From assembly GCA_040754315.1 (NCBI GenBank), contig JBFMCS010000014.1, forward strand, positions 105,429-169,428: a DNA stretch of 64,000 bases, written 5' to 3'. The notes under the pieces were generated by a model. The model made no database searches, was not told where the DNA came from, and saw only the letters and a list, made by a program, of their open reading frames with translations. Shown here piece by piece: positions 42,665 to 51,226 of this stretch. Within the stretch, counting starts at the first letter, position 1, and each line of letters begins with the position of its first letter. The translations under genes and the position numbers were made by a program. Source of the stretch: Bacillota bacterium (GTDB lineage Bacteria; Bacillota; Sulfobacillia; DUSP01; JBFMCS01).

Positions 42665-44122
42665 TTGACCAGTGACTATAAGGGACCACTCACCCAGCGG
42701 GACGAGACAACCTGGGTAATCCCCGCCGACCCGGAGAGAGGCATGCGGGTCCCGGGGGTCATCTACGCTACTAGAGAGATGATCCAGGACATCCTGAGGG
42801 ATCAAGCTCCCGAACAGGTTGCGAATGTAGCATGCCTGCCGGGAATAGTTAAGGCATCCCTAGCCATGCCCGATATCCACTGGGGGTATGGGTTCCCCAT
42901 TGGCGGGGTGGCCGCGATGTCAATGGACCAGGGGGTGATAGCCCCAGGAGGCATCGGCTATGACATCAACTGCGGTGTCAGGCTGGTGTGTTCCAGCCTC
43001 AACAGGGCAGAGATCCAGCCCAGGCTGCACCGGGTGCTCGAGGAGATGTTCCGGAGCATTCCCTCGGGTGTGGGTTCAAAGGGAGCCATTTCCCTGAGCA
43101 AGCGGGACCTAGAGGAGGTGCTTCTAGGCGGGGCGCCATGGGCGGTCAAGCACGGTTACGGGGTAGACCGGGACGTCGAGTTTTGCGAAGAGCGAGGCCA
43201 GATGAGAGAAGCAGACCCGGAGCATGTAAGCGACAAGGCTCGGAAACGGGGACTTGATCAGCTGGGTACGCTCGGATCCGGCAATCACTTCATCGAAGTG
43301 GACGTGGTTGCCGAGATTCACGAGAGGGAACTGGCGGACGCCTTCGGGCTCAGTCCTGGGATGGTTGTATTCCAGGTACACTCAGGTTCCCGGGGCCTGG
43401 GACACCAGGTGTGTACAGATCACCTTAAAGTGATGTCCCGGGCTCTGGTGGATTATGGCGTACGCGTTCCGGATGCCCAGCTGGCCTGTGCCCCACTAGG
43501 GTCCCCGGAGGGACAGGCATACTACAAGGCCATGGCTTGCGCCGCAAACTTCGCCTGGGCGAACCGTCAATGCCTGACCCACTTCCTGAGGCAGGCTGTC
43601 GCCACGGCCCTGGGTTCCAGCCCAGGCGGGTTGGGGCTACACCTCGTGTATGATGTTGCCCACAATATTGCCAGGACCGAGGACCACCGGCTGGAGGGCA
43701 ACCCCGTCATCTTGTGTGTCCACAGGAAGGGGGCCACCCGGTCCTTCGGCCCTGGGCATCCCTCGCTGCCTGCTGCATATCAATCATCCGGCCAGCCCGT
43801 ACTGGTACCAGGGGACATGGGAAGGAAGTCCTGGGTACTGGCGGGAACCCAGGAATCCATGGGAAAGACCTTCGGCTCGACGTGTCACGGCTCAGGCAGG
43901 CTGCTCTCCAGGGCAGCCGCGAAGAAGGCCATAAAGGGTGCCTCCCTACGTAGCCGCCTCAAGGCAGAGGGGATCCTCGTAAGGGCCGGGAGCGATACAG
44001 CCTTGGCTGAGGAGGCCCCTGAGGCATACAAGGACGTGGATGACGTTGTGGGCGTAGTTGCCCGCGCCAACCTATCCCGGCTGGTGGCAGTCTTGAAGCC
44101 CCTGGCGGTTATGAAGGGATAG
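42665..44122 (+). CDS. rtcB: RNA-splicing ligase RtcB
   Basis: The 485-residue GTP- and Mn-dependent ligase joins 2',3'-cyclic phosphate (or 3'-phosphate) and 5'-hydroxyl RNA ends. Motifs: GGIGYDINCGVRLV (Cys), LGSGNHFIEVDVV, QVHSGSRGLGHQ, VYDVAHNIAR, and STCHGSGRLLSR with the guanylylated histidine. TTG start; co-transcribed with archease. Substrates in this organism are unknown. Confidence 0.96.
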   Translation: MTSDYKGPLTQRDETTWVIPADPERGMRVPGVIYATREMIQDILRDQAPEQVANVACLPGIVKASLAMPDIHWGYGFPIGGVAAMSMDQGVIAPGGIGYDINCGVRLVCSSLNRAEIQPRLHRVLEEMFRSIPSGVGSKGAISLSKRDLEEVLLGGAPWAVKHGYGVDRDVEFCEERGQMREADPEHVSDKARKRGLDQLGTLGSGNHFIEVDVVAEIHERELADAFGLSPGMVVFQVHSGSRGLGHQVCTDHLKVMSRALVDYGVRVPDAQLACAPLGSPEGQAYYKAMACAANFAWANRQCLTHFLRQAVATALGSSPGGLGLHLVYDVAHNIARTEDHRLEGNPVILCVHRKGATRSFGPGHPSLPAAYQSSGQPVLVPGDMGRKSWVLAGTQESMGKTFGSTCHGSGRLLSRAAAKKAIKGASLRSRLKAEGILVRAGSDTALAEEAPEAYKDVDDVVGVVARANLSRLVAVLKPLAVMKG

Positions 44123-44152
44123 CCCGGCCCTGTCTTCGTGCGCTGCAAGGCG

Positions 44153-44182
44153 TTGCGGCGGGCGCTTCCTCTGTGATATATT
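44153..44182 (+). promoter_or_regulatory. Promoter of the T-box leader
   Basis: TTGCGG and TATATT are 18 bases apart, ending a few bases before the first conserved part of the T-box leader. The -35 element is weak. Confidence 0.45.
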
Positions 44183-44187
44183 GAAAC

Positions 44188-44442
44188 CAATCTGAAAATG
44201 GCCAAAGGCGTGAAGAAGAGAGGACCAGTAGGCGTGCTCTCCGGGCAGAGAGCCGGCGGTTGGTGAAAGCCGGTCGAGGGGGTGTGCTGAATCCGCCTCT
44301 ACAGCCCCGGGCGGACACAATCCAAGTCCGGCGGAGCCACCGTTAACGGCATTTAAGCGGGCCTTTTGGCCAAGTGGGGTGGCAACGCGGGAGGAACCTC
44401 TCGCCCCGATAGGGATATCGTGGGACGAGGGGTTAGTTTTCT
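44188..44442 (+). promoter_or_regulatory. T-box leader, specifier probably UCC (Ser)
   Basis: The leader shows the stem I landmarks GAAGAAGAGAGGACCAGTAG, AGAGAG and GGTTGGTGAAAGCC, then GAATCCGCC where GAA is followed by a candidate specifier TCC (serine). The T-box proper TGGGGTGGCAACGCGG (44375-44390) is followed by a GC-rich terminator stem (CCTCTCGCCCC/GGGACGAGGGG) and TTAGTTTT at 44433-44440. Uncharged tRNA would favour antitermination. It precedes a LUD gene rather than serS, which lies 3.6 kb downstream. Confidence 0.85.
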
Positions 44443-44459
44443 AGAGGGGAGATGTGAAG

Positions 44460-45107
44460 ATGTCCAGTGTGGAAGAACTAAGGGCATGGTACAGAGAGGC
44501 AAGGGCCAGTAGAGTGGTAGATGCCCTCAAGCGCCGGGGGTATTCAGCGTGTTACGTACCCGATGCGGCTGCAGCCCGGAAGAAGACCCTGGAGATAGTG
44601 CCACCCGGTTCATTGCTGGCCACTGGCGGCTCAATGACTCTTCGCCAGGCTGGCATCCTTGATGCCCTCCTGGACCGGGGCGACCACTTCATTACAGATC
44701 CATCCTTGCCCTACGGAGCTGAGCTCCTGGAACAGAGAAGGAAGGCCTTGAACTGCGACGTCTACCTCACCAGCACCAACGCGCTAACCGAGGACGGAGT
44801 GCTTGTCAACATCGATGGCACCGGCAACAGGGTGGCCTCCATGGTGTTTGGTCCCAGGACTGTGGTGATAATTGCGGGTGTGAACAAGATCACCGCAGAC
44901 CTCGACGAGGCTATGCTGAGGGCGCGGCACTACGCCGCGGTGCTGAATGCAAAGAGGCTCAATTGCGACACACCCTGTGCCACTAAGGGCGAATGTTTGG
45001 ATTGCCGGTCCCCCGGGCGGATCTGCAGGGTGCTGACCATCATGGAGAGATGTCCAGCGGAAACCGCTGTACAGGTAGTCCTGGTAGGAGAGGAACTAGG
45101 TTTCTAA
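44460..45107 (+). CDS. LUD domain protein (LutC/YkgG family)
   Basis: The ~215-residue protein is of the lactate-utilisation DUF162 family: ATGGSMTLRQAGILDALLDRG, DVYLTSTNALTEDGVLVNIDG, GPRTVVIIAGVNKI. Near the C-terminus are cysteines (CDTPCATKGECLDCRSPGRIC) that could hold an iron-sulfur cluster or metal. The ATG at 44460 has GGGGAG 8 bases upstream; the GTG at 44454 is too close. It is the first gene behind the T-box leader. A lactate role is not supported by the neighbours. Confidence 0.85.
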   Translation: MSSVEELRAWYREARASRVVDALKRRGYSACYVPDAAAARKKTLEIVPPGSLLATGGSMTLRQAGILDALLDRGDHFITDPSLPYGAELLEQRRKALNCDVYLTSTNALTEDGVLVNIDGTGNRVASMVFGPRTVVIIAGVNKITADLDEAMLRARHYAAVLNAKRLNCDTPCATKGECLDCRSPGRICRVLTIMERCPAETAVQVVLVGEELGF

Positions 45108-45220
45108 GACTCACGGTGAAATGTCAAGGGGACCAAATTGGAAGATTTGAGACTTGCAGTCGTAGAAGGCAGCAAGAAGCCTTTCAGGCTACGGGTGCAG
45201 CTGGTGATCAAATGGTCGTC

Positions 45221-45839
45221 TTAACCGGTCACCTGCTTTTTGAAGTAGACTTGGCCCTTGCCGAGCAGTGCGTAGGCCAGACGGACAAACTTTCTAGCAG
45301 TCAAGACCAGGGCCCGCTTGTGCTGGTGCTTGGGAACCCGAGCGTACTTTGACTGGTAGAAGGCCCGGTATTCCTCGTTGTGCACCCGCAACGAGTTAGC
45401 CGCTTTTCCAGGTAGTAGCTGAGGTAACGGTTCCCGGTTTTTGTGAGTCTTCTTTCCTGGGCATCGAAGTCGCCGGATTGGTAGCGGGTCCAGGTAAGGC
45501 CGGCATACTGGGCAAGAGCCGCCTGGTCATGGAAACGGCGGATATCTCGAGCGCCGGGCCCGGTTCATAGACATTAGCGTTAAAAGGGCTCGAGTCGTTG
45601 GATGTAACAAGGAAATCACGCAGGTGGGCCCCATATACGGAGGTGGATTCAAGGCCGATCTCCAAGCGCGAAGCCTGCCTCTGTCTGGCCAGGTCAATCA
45701 GGAATGCCACGAGGCTACCTGCACCCACCAGGTCGTTATCGAAAGACCTCGCGGGACCGAGGCGGTTTCCGTCCTGGTCAATGCACAAAGCCACGAAGGA
45801 GTTAGCGCTAACATCGATGCCACAAAACACCGGAGACAT
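45221..45839 (-). pseudogene. IS110-family transposase relic
   Basis: The N-terminal part (MSPVFCGIDVSANSFVALCI through SRLEIGLESTSVYGAHLRDF) is the DEDD/RuvC-like domain start of IS110 transposases, with AAGGAGG upstream of its ATG. The C-terminal part, in another frame, is HDQAALAQYAGLTWTRYQSG, then DFDAQERRLTKTGNRYLSYY, with the serine-containing QSG motif; a further shift gives NEEYRAFYQSKYARVPKHQH to the stop at 45221. The middle ~200 residues are missing and there are at least two frameshifts, so it is inactive. Confidence 0.85.
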
Positions 45840-46189
45840 TCTCTCTAGCCTCCTTCGGGTGGCAAAGTCTTGGGTCGTATCCCTGAGGGCTCGCTGTGCC
45901 TTCAACCTCGCGGGCCATGAGAACTCGGGTGCCTGTGCGCGGGTGCACCCTGAACCTGCTGACATCCAGGGGCACAAGGCCGCCGGCTCAGCTCACGGTC
46001 AGAAACGACCACCGAGTTTCGGGTCTCACTCTTTTTTGAGAAGTCACCGGCCATGCCAGGCTACAGGAGGGACCAAGAGTGACCCTGGCCAGCGCAGCTT
46101 GATTGTCTCAGGGGTACGCCCTCAAGATCAAGATCTGTCCCTATGTTGCATCTCAGTTTCCAACTCAAACTATACGAGGGGGACGGAGG
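45840..46189. other. Gap between IS110 relic and mtnP
   Basis: About 350 bases without an intact gene. Part of it is probably the 5' non-coding end of the IS110 element, the location of the bridge RNA in IS110-group elements, though no fold was verified. No SAM riboswitch consensus was seen before mtnP. Confidence 0.35.
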
Positions 46190-46990
46190 ATGGAATCAGC
46201 GGAGATCGGGGTCTTCGGCGGATCAGGGTTCTATGGTTTCCTGGAGGATTTCGAGGAACTCAAGGTAAACACGCCCTACGGAGCACCTAGTTCGAAGGTG
46301 GCGCTGGGGAAGGTCGGAACCAAGAACGTGGCGTTCCTGCCAAGGCACGGTGCGGACCACCAGTACCCGCCTCATGCCATCAACTACCGGGCTAACATCT
46401 GGGCCTTCCGGGAAGTGGGGGTCAAACGGGTCATCGGCCCCTGCGCAGCGGGAAGCCTCCAGCCCCATGTGAAGCCTGGTGAGTTCGTCATATGCGATCA
46501 GATGGTCGACAGGACCTGGGGCAGGAAAGACACCTTCTATGATGGACCCGTGACCACCCACGTGAGCTTCGCGGATCCCTATTGCCCCGAATGCCGGCAG
46601 GCAGCGGGTCGAGCAGCCTCACACTTGCGTATACCGTGCCACGACCGGGGAACAGTGGTGGTAATACAGGGCCCTCGGTTCTCCACCAAGGCCGAGAGCA
46701 AGTGGTTTGGTCAGATGGGCTGGGAGGTCATCAACATGACCCAGTATCCCGAGGCAATTCTCGCCCGGGAACTGGGCATGTGTTACGTGAACATCAGCCT
46801 CATAACCGACTACGATGTGGGGCTAGAGGGCTCCCCGGAGATCAAGCCCGTCACCCACGAGGAGGTCATTAGGGTCTTCCGCGAAAACAACCACCGGCTG
46901 AGGGGACTGCTCTTCCGAATGGTGGAGGAACTGGCGGATGACAGGACCTGTGAGTGTGAAGCCATAGCCAAGGCGGGAGGCATGGGATGA
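46190..46990 (+). CDS. mtnP: 5'-methylthioadenosine phosphorylase (MtnP/purine nucleoside phosphorylase family)
   Basis: The 266-residue phosphorylase cleaves methylthioadenosine (or a purine nucleoside) with phosphate. Motifs: GVFGGSGFYGFLEDFEE, PRHGADHQYPPHAINYRANI, QGPRFSTKAESKWF and the base-binding NMTQYPEAILARELGMCY. ATG with GACGGAGG upstream. It overlaps mtnA by 4 bases, so the pair feeds methionine salvage from MTA. Confidence 0.93.
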   Translation: MESAEIGVFGGSGFYGFLEDFEELKVNTPYGAPSSKVALGKVGTKNVAFLPRHGADHQYPPHAINYRANIWAFREVGVKRVIGPCAAGSLQPHVKPGEFVICDQMVDRTWGRKDTFYDGPVTTHVSFADPYCPECRQAAGRAASHLRIPCHDRGTVVVIQGPRFSTKAESKWFGQMGWEVINMTQYPEAILARELGMCYVNISLITDYDVGLEGSPEIKPVTHEEVIRVFRENNHRLRGLLFRMVEELADDRTCECEAIAKAGGMG

Positions 46991-48018
46991 AAGACATATC
47001 ACCGGTGGAGTACCGGGACGGCACCGTTGTACTCCTTGACCAGAGGGCCCTGCCGGGTGAGGTCCGCTACGTCCAGTGCAGAACGGTAACGGAAATGGCC
47101 GAGGCCATACGGAACCTTACGGTAAGGGGAGCCCCTGCCATAGGGGTGAGCGCCGCCTACGGCATGGCCATGGCGGCTCGGCAGGCTCCCGGCGACCTTC
47201 AGGTCGCACTGGACGAGGCTGCCAGCATGCTGGCAGGCACACGCCCCACCGCAGTGAACCTGTTCTGGGCTATCAACAGGATGCAGGCGAAGGCGCGAGG
47301 CCTCGTGGGCATGCCCAGGGAGGAGGTGGTAGCTGTTCTGGAGAACGAGGCCAAGGCTATCCACGACGAGGATGTCTCAATGAACCGGCGGATTGGACAT
47401 CACGGCGCAGGCCTTATTCGAGAAGGGGCAGGTGTCCTCACGCACTGCAACGCTGGGGCCCTGGCAACAGGGGGGTTCGGGACCGCGCTGGGTGTGGTGC
47501 GGGCGGCCTTTGAGGCTGGGACCAGGTTCAGGGTGTTGGCCACGGAGACCAGGCCTGTGCTCCAGGGGGCGAGGCTGACTACCTGGGAACTCACACAGGA
47601 CGGGATTCCTGTGACACTTATCACCGACAGCATGGCGGCGCACTTCATGGCGGTTGGGCAGGTGGATCTAGTGGTAGTTGGAGCTGACCGGATTGCGGCA
47701 AACGGGGATGTGGCAAACAAGATCGGTACCTACGGCCTGTCGGTGCTAGCTCGCGCACATGGCATACCCCTCTACGTCGCGGCGCCGTGTTCTACCATGG
47801 ACCTGTCCATTCCAGACGGAACCTCAATAGCCATTGAGGAGAGAGACCCAGAAGAGGTAAGAAGCATAGGAGGGAAGAGCGTTGCTCCCAGGGAGGTTCC
47901 CGTGCTTAACCCAGCCTTTGACATTACGCCGGCCCGTTACATCACTGGCATCATCAGTGAGCGAGGGGTCTTGAGGCCGCCATACGAGATGAGCCTCAAA
48001 GCGGCCATGCTAGACTAG
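46987..48018 (+). CDS. mtnA: Methylthioribose-1-phosphate isomerase
   Basis: The 343-residue enzyme (eIF2B-related fold) converts MTR-1-P to methylthioribulose-1-P. Signatures: [39 protein letters not shown] (catalytic Cys), [16 protein letters not shown] and [20 protein letters not shown] (catalytic Asp). Coupled to mtnP. No other mtn genes are in the window. Confidence 0.95.
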   Translation: MKDISPVEYRDGTVVLLDQRALPGEVRYVQCRTVTEMAEAIRNLTVRGAPAIGVSAAYGMAMAARQAPGDLQVALDEAASMLAGTRPTAVNLFWAINRMQAKARGLVGMPREEVVAVLENEAKAIHDEDVSMNRRIGHHGAGLIREGAGVLTHCNAGALATGGFGTALGVVRAAFEAGTRFRVLATETRPVLQGARLTTWELTQDGIPVTLITDSMAAHFMAVGQVDLVVVGADRIAANGDVANKIGTYGLSVLARAHGIPLYVAAPCSTMDLSIPDGTSIAIEERDPEEVRSIGGKSVAPREVPVLNPAFDITPARYITGIISERGVLRPPYEMSLKAAMLD

Positions 48019-48032
48019 GAGGTAGTATCGGC

Positions 48033-49343
48033 ATGCTGGATATCAAGTTCATCAGGCAGAACCCGGATACGGTGAAGGATGCGATCGGGAAGAAGGGTAT
48101 GGGCAGCGAGATAGATGTGGATGCCCTCCTTGCCCTGGATGAGAACAGGCGCTCCCTCCTTCTGGAGGTTGAGGAGCTCAAGAGCCTCAGGAACCGCGTA
48201 TCCGAAGAGGTGGGTCACAAAAGGAAGTGCGGCGAAGACATCAAGGACCTGACCGAGAACATGAGATTTGTGTCTCAGAAGATCAAGGATCTGGATGCGA
48301 ATCTTGCGGAGGTCCAAGCCGAAATTGACGAGAGGCTTCTATGGATTCCCAATGTGCCGCACCCCTCCGCGCCAGTGGGTCCCGACGAAACCTGCAACGT
48401 TGAAGTGAAAAAGTGGGGGACCCCTAGACACTTCCAGTTTGCTCCCAAAGGCCACTGGGAACTCGGAACTGATCTGGGCATACTGGATTTCGAGCGTGCC
48501 GCCAAGATCACGGGAGCCCGGTTCACCGTGTTCCAGGGCATGGGCGCCCGGCTCGTCAGGGCTATCATAGCGTTCATGATAGACCTGCACACGACTGAAC
48601 ACGGTTACCAGGAGGTTCTGCCCCCATTCATGGTCAACCGGGATTCAATGATTGGTACTGGGCAGCTACCCAAGTTCGAGGAGGATACCTTTAAGCTTAG
48701 GGAACAGGACTACTACCTTGTTCCCACAGCCGAGGTCCCGGTCACGAACCTTCATCGCGATGAGATCCTGAATGCAGAGGACCTTCCCATCTACTACGTG
48801 GCCTACACTCCCTGCTTCCGGTCTGAGGCTGGCTCGCACGGGAGAGATACCCGGGGGCTCATCCGCCAGCACCAGTTTGACAAGGTAGAAATGGTGAAGT
48901 TCGTGACTCCCGAGACCTCCTATGACGAGCTTGAGGCCCTGACAGACAACGCTGCCGAGGTTCTCAGGAGGTTACATCTTCCATATAGGATAATTGAAAT
49001 GTGCACGGGAGACATGGGGTTCACCCAGACAAAGAAGTATGATGTTGAGGTATGGATGCCTAGCTATAAGCGGTATGTAGAGATCTCGTCTTGCAGCAAC
49101 TTCACAGATTTCCAGGCGCGCAGGGCAGGTATTCGCTATAGGCCAGCCCAGGGAGCTAAGCCTGAATTCGTGCACACGCTTAATGGATCGGGCCTGGCGG
49201 TGGGGCGTACGCTCGCTGCCATTATTGAGAACTGCCAGACTGCAGATGGCACTGTGGATATACCAGAAGCCCTCCAGCCCTACATGGGCGGGCTTCAGGT
49301 CGTGACCGGAGCCAGCCAGAGACCTATTGGCTTGTTGGGGTGA
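48033..49343 (+). CDS. serS: Seryl-tRNA synthetase
   Basis: The 436-residue class II synthetase has the N-terminal antiparallel coiled coil (about residues 30-105), motif 2 ([20 protein letters not shown], then [12 protein letters not shown]) and motif 3 ([20 protein letters not shown]). It charges tRNA-Ser; four tRNA-Ser genes lie within 1.5 kb downstream. Start ATG with GGAGG upstream, 14 bases after mtnA. Confidence 0.97.
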   Translation: MLDIKFIRQNPDTVKDAIGKKGMGSEIDVDALLALDENRRSLLLEVEELKSLRNRVSEEVGHKRKCGEDIKDLTENMRFVSQKIKDLDANLAEVQAEIDERLLWIPNVPHPSAPVGPDETCNVEVKKWGTPRHFQFAPKGHWELGTDLGILDFERAAKITGARFTVFQGMGARLVRAIIAFMIDLHTTEHGYQEVLPPFMVNRDSMIGTGQLPKFEEDTFKLREQDYYLVPTAEVPVTNLHRDEILNAEDLPIYYVAYTPCFRSEAGSHGRDTRGLIRQHQFDKVEMVKFVTPETSYDELEALTDNAAEVLRRLHLPYRIIEMCTGDMGFTQTKKYDVEVWMPSYKRYVEISSCSNFTDFQARRAGIRYRPAQGAKPEFVHTLNGSGLAVGRTLAAIIENCQTADGTVDIPEALQPYMGGLQVVTGASQRPIGLLG

Positions 49344-49382
49344 ACTGCCTGTAAGACAAGGGTTTTCGGGCTCCTAGACGGA

Positions 49383-49411
49383 TTGACACTGCCATGATGC
49401 TGTGTTAGATT
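49383..49411 (+). promoter_or_regulatory. Promoter upstream of tRNA-Ser(TGA)
   Basis: A perfect TTGACA and TAGATT are separated by 17 bases, about 125 bases before the tRNA-Ser. It probably drives the first tRNA independently of serS. Confidence 0.7.
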
Positions 49412-49535
49412 GGGGCTGATAAGTAACGGGGCGTAACCAGGCTGGCCCAGAGCGTGCCGCCAGTCCTGGTGGGCGGACCGCTGAATGCCTGTGTCCCCAG
49501 TGTCCCGCTGAGTTCATAATAAGGGCTGGTTAACC

Positions 49536-49625
49536 GGAGGGGTGGCGGAGCGGTTGAACGCGGCGGTCTTGAAAACCGTTGTGGGTGCAAGCCCACCGTG
49601 GGTTCGAATCCCACCCCCTCCGCCA
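49536..49625 (+). tRNA. tRNA-Ser (TGA)
   Basis: A 90-base class II tRNA with acceptor GGAGGGG/CCCCTCC, anticodon loop CTTGAAA (anticodon TGA), a long variable arm (GTGGGTGCAAGCCCAC) and encoded CCA. Confidence 0.95.
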
Positions 49626-49796
49626 TGAGAACTTGGCGAGTACCTACCTTTTAGTGCTGCTCCACCCGGGGCGTCGTGTGATGCCAGATTACAAGAGACC
49701 TGCCGGGACGAGCCAGCATGAGCCTGGAAAACCCTGTTTACCAGCGGTGTAGCCAGAATTGCCGGCATTATCGAAAAGACGCCAGGCCCGAGTTCG

Positions 49797-49825
49797 TTGT
49801 GTTTCCCATCGCTGTGTGATATTAT
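49797..49825 (+). promoter_or_regulatory. Promoter of tRNA-Ser(GCT) and following tRNAs
   Basis: TTGTGT and TATTAT are 17 bases apart and end 25 bases before the tRNA-Ser(GCT) 5' end, a suitable distance for a stable RNA transcript. Confidence 0.6.
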
Positions 49826-49850
49826 ATCTAGGCAGTGGAGAGAGCGATCT

Positions 49851-49944
49851 GGAGGGGTGGCTGAGCGGCCGAAAGCAGCCGCCTGCTAAGCGGTTGAGGG
49901 GATGATGATCTCCTCCGTGGGTTCGAATCCCACCCCCTCCGCCA
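49851..49944 (+). tRNA. tRNA-Ser (GCT)
   Basis: Class II cloverleaf of 94 bases with acceptor GGAGGGG/CCCCTCC, anticodon loop CTGCTAA (anticodon GCT, reading AGC/AGT), long variable arm and encoded CCA. Confidence 0.95.
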
Positions 49945-49948
49945 TAGT

Positions 49949-50025
49949 GCGCCCGTAGCTCAGCTGGACAGAGTAACGGACTACGAATCCGGGGGCCGCA
50001 GGTTCGAATCCTGCCGGGCGCACCA
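49949..50025 (+). tRNA. tRNA-Arg (ACG)
   Basis: Acceptor GCGCCCG/CGGGCGC, anticodon loop CTACGAA (anticodon ACG), T arm CAGGTTCGAATCCTG, encoded CCA. Its wobble A34 is the substrate of TadA, encoded 135 bases downstream. Confidence 0.95.
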
Positions 50026-50055
50026 TCTAACTATGCAGAGTCTCGCTACCGTTTT

Positions 50056-50132
50056 GCGCCCGTAGCTCAGGCGGACAGAGCAGGGGTTTCCTAAACCCCG
50101 TGCCGGGGGTTCGAGTCCTCCCGGGCGCACCA
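50056..50132 (+). tRNA. tRNA-Arg (CCT)
   Basis: Acceptor GCGCCCG/CGGGCGC as in the neighbouring tRNA-Arg, anticodon stem GGGGT/ACCCC around TTCCTAA (anticodon CCT, reading AGG), encoded CCA. Confidence 0.95.
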
Positions 50133-50159
50133 TGCTTTTTCGCAGGGGAACTGTGGTTT

Positions 50160-50660
50160 ATGGAGCATGAAGCCTTCATGAGCATGGCTCTTGCGGAGGC
50201 CCGGAAGGCCTTCGAGGCCAGGGAGGTACCTATCGGTGCCGTCGTGGTCCTGGATGGCCAGGTTATAGGCCGGGGCCACAACCTCAGGGAGAGACTGCAA
50301 GACCCCACGGCCCACGCAGAGATCCTAGCGATTCGCGAGGCAGGCTTGAGGGCTAGGGGCTGGAGACTCACCGGCAGCACGCTCTACGTCACAGTGGAGC
50401 CCTGTCCTATGTGTTTCGGCGCCGCATTGCAGGCGCGAGTGGAGAGGTTAGTGTACGGGGCGAAGGATCCGAAGGCAGGGGCTTGCGGGTCAGTCGTGGA
50501 TCTGGCTCTGGCTGAGGGTTTCAACCATAAGGTCGAGGTCATACCCGGTATCTTGGAGTCAGAATGCAGATCTCTCCTAAGGGAGTTCTTCCAAAGGCTC
50601 CGGGTTGTTTCTGGAGGGATGCCGGAGCTGGCTGAACGGGCCCGTCTCGAAAACGGGTAG
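50160..50660 (+). CDS. tadA: tRNA-specific adenosine deaminase TadA
   Basis: The 166-residue zinc deaminase converts A34 of tRNA-Arg(ACG) to inosine. It has the catalytic DPTAHAEILAIREAG (His, Glu) and VEPCPMCFGAALQARV (two Cys). Start ATG (MEHEAFMSMALAEARKAFEA) with AGGGGA upstream; the longer frame runs back into tRNA-Arg. The last 16 codons, including the stop, lie inside the next tRNA-Ser gene. Confidence 0.95.
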   Translation: MEHEAFMSMALAEARKAFEAREVPIGAVVVLDGQVIGRGHNLRERLQDPTAHAEILAIREAGLRARGWRLTGSTLYVTVEPCPMCFGAALQARVERLVYGAKDPKAGACGSVVDLALAEGFNHKVEVIPGILESECRSLLREFFQRLRVVSGGMPELAERARLENG

Positions 50661-50706
50661 GCGGTTAGAAGCCGTCTCGTGGGTTCAAATCCCACTCCCT
50701 CCGCCA
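50613..50706 (+). tRNA. tRNA-Ser (CGA)
   Basis: A 94-base class II tRNA with acceptor GGAGGGA/TCCCTCC, anticodon loop CTCGAAA (anticodon CGA), variable arm and encoded CCA. Its first 48 bases are also the 3' end of the tadA reading frame on the same strand. Confidence 0.93.
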
Positions 50707-50726
50707 TCTAACAACAGTCAAGCAGT

Positions 50727-50820
50727 GGAAGGGTGCCGGAGAGGCCGAACGGGCTCGCCTGGAGAGCGAGTAGACGGGCCAAATCCTGTCTCGTGGGTTC
50801 GAATCCCACCCCTTCCGCCA
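50727..50820 (+). tRNA. tRNA-Ser (GGA)
   Basis: A 94-base class II tRNA with acceptor GGAAGGG/CCCTTCC, anticodon loop CTGGAGA (anticodon GGA), long variable arm and encoded CCA. It would decode UCC, the proposed T-box specifier. Confidence 0.95.
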
Positions 50821-50832
50821 TTGTTTTCGTAT

Positions 50833-51102
50833 TGGCCGTGCTAGACGGGGAGGTAGCGGTGCCCTGTAACCCGCAACCCGCTACAGCGGGGTCGATGCCT
50901 GGCCGAGGCCGTATCCCTTCAGGGCTGGCCTGAAAAAGGAGCAAGGAAGATCGGGTCCTGCGCAACGGAAGACCGTAAACCCCGCCAGGCCTGGAAGGGA
51001 GCAGCGGTAAGCGGAGTCTTGCGTGTGCCGCAGGCGCGCCTGATCGGAGCCACCTGCTCAGGTAACGCCTGGAGAGTGAGGTCGGAGCCAGGTGCACGGC
51101 CA
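50833..51102 (+). ncRNA. ffs: Signal recognition particle RNA, large Bacillus type
   Basis: The ~270-base RNA has paired ends (TGGCCGTGC/GCACGGCCA), the 5' domain ACGGGGAGGTAGCGGTGCCC, and the Ffh-binding helix 8 tip GCCAGGCCTGGAAGGGAGCA, GCGGTAAG. GGGTCCTGCGCAACGG and GTGCCGCAGGC are also as in the B. subtilis scRNA. Ends are set by the terminal pairing and may be off by a few bases. Confidence 0.95.
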
Positions 51103-51112
51103 GAAGACCACA

Positions 51113-51140
51113 GGGTGCGAAGTCATTCGCACCCTTCTTG
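51113..51140 (+). terminator. Terminator after SRP RNA
   Basis: A perfect 9-bp stem GGGTGCGAA/TTCGCACCC with a 4-base loop is followed by TTCTTG. It lies 11 bases after the SRP RNA end. Confidence 0.75.
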
Positions 51141-51226
51141 ATGTCTTCTGTTGCGCGAGCCCAGGAAATCGATGTGAAGGGAAAGCCCCTTGAGGGGTAG
51201 AAGACTCCAATAGGGAGGGGCACATC

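Noticed and set aside
45840..46189. SAM riboswitch before mtnP
   Set aside because: None of the conserved S-box segments could be found.
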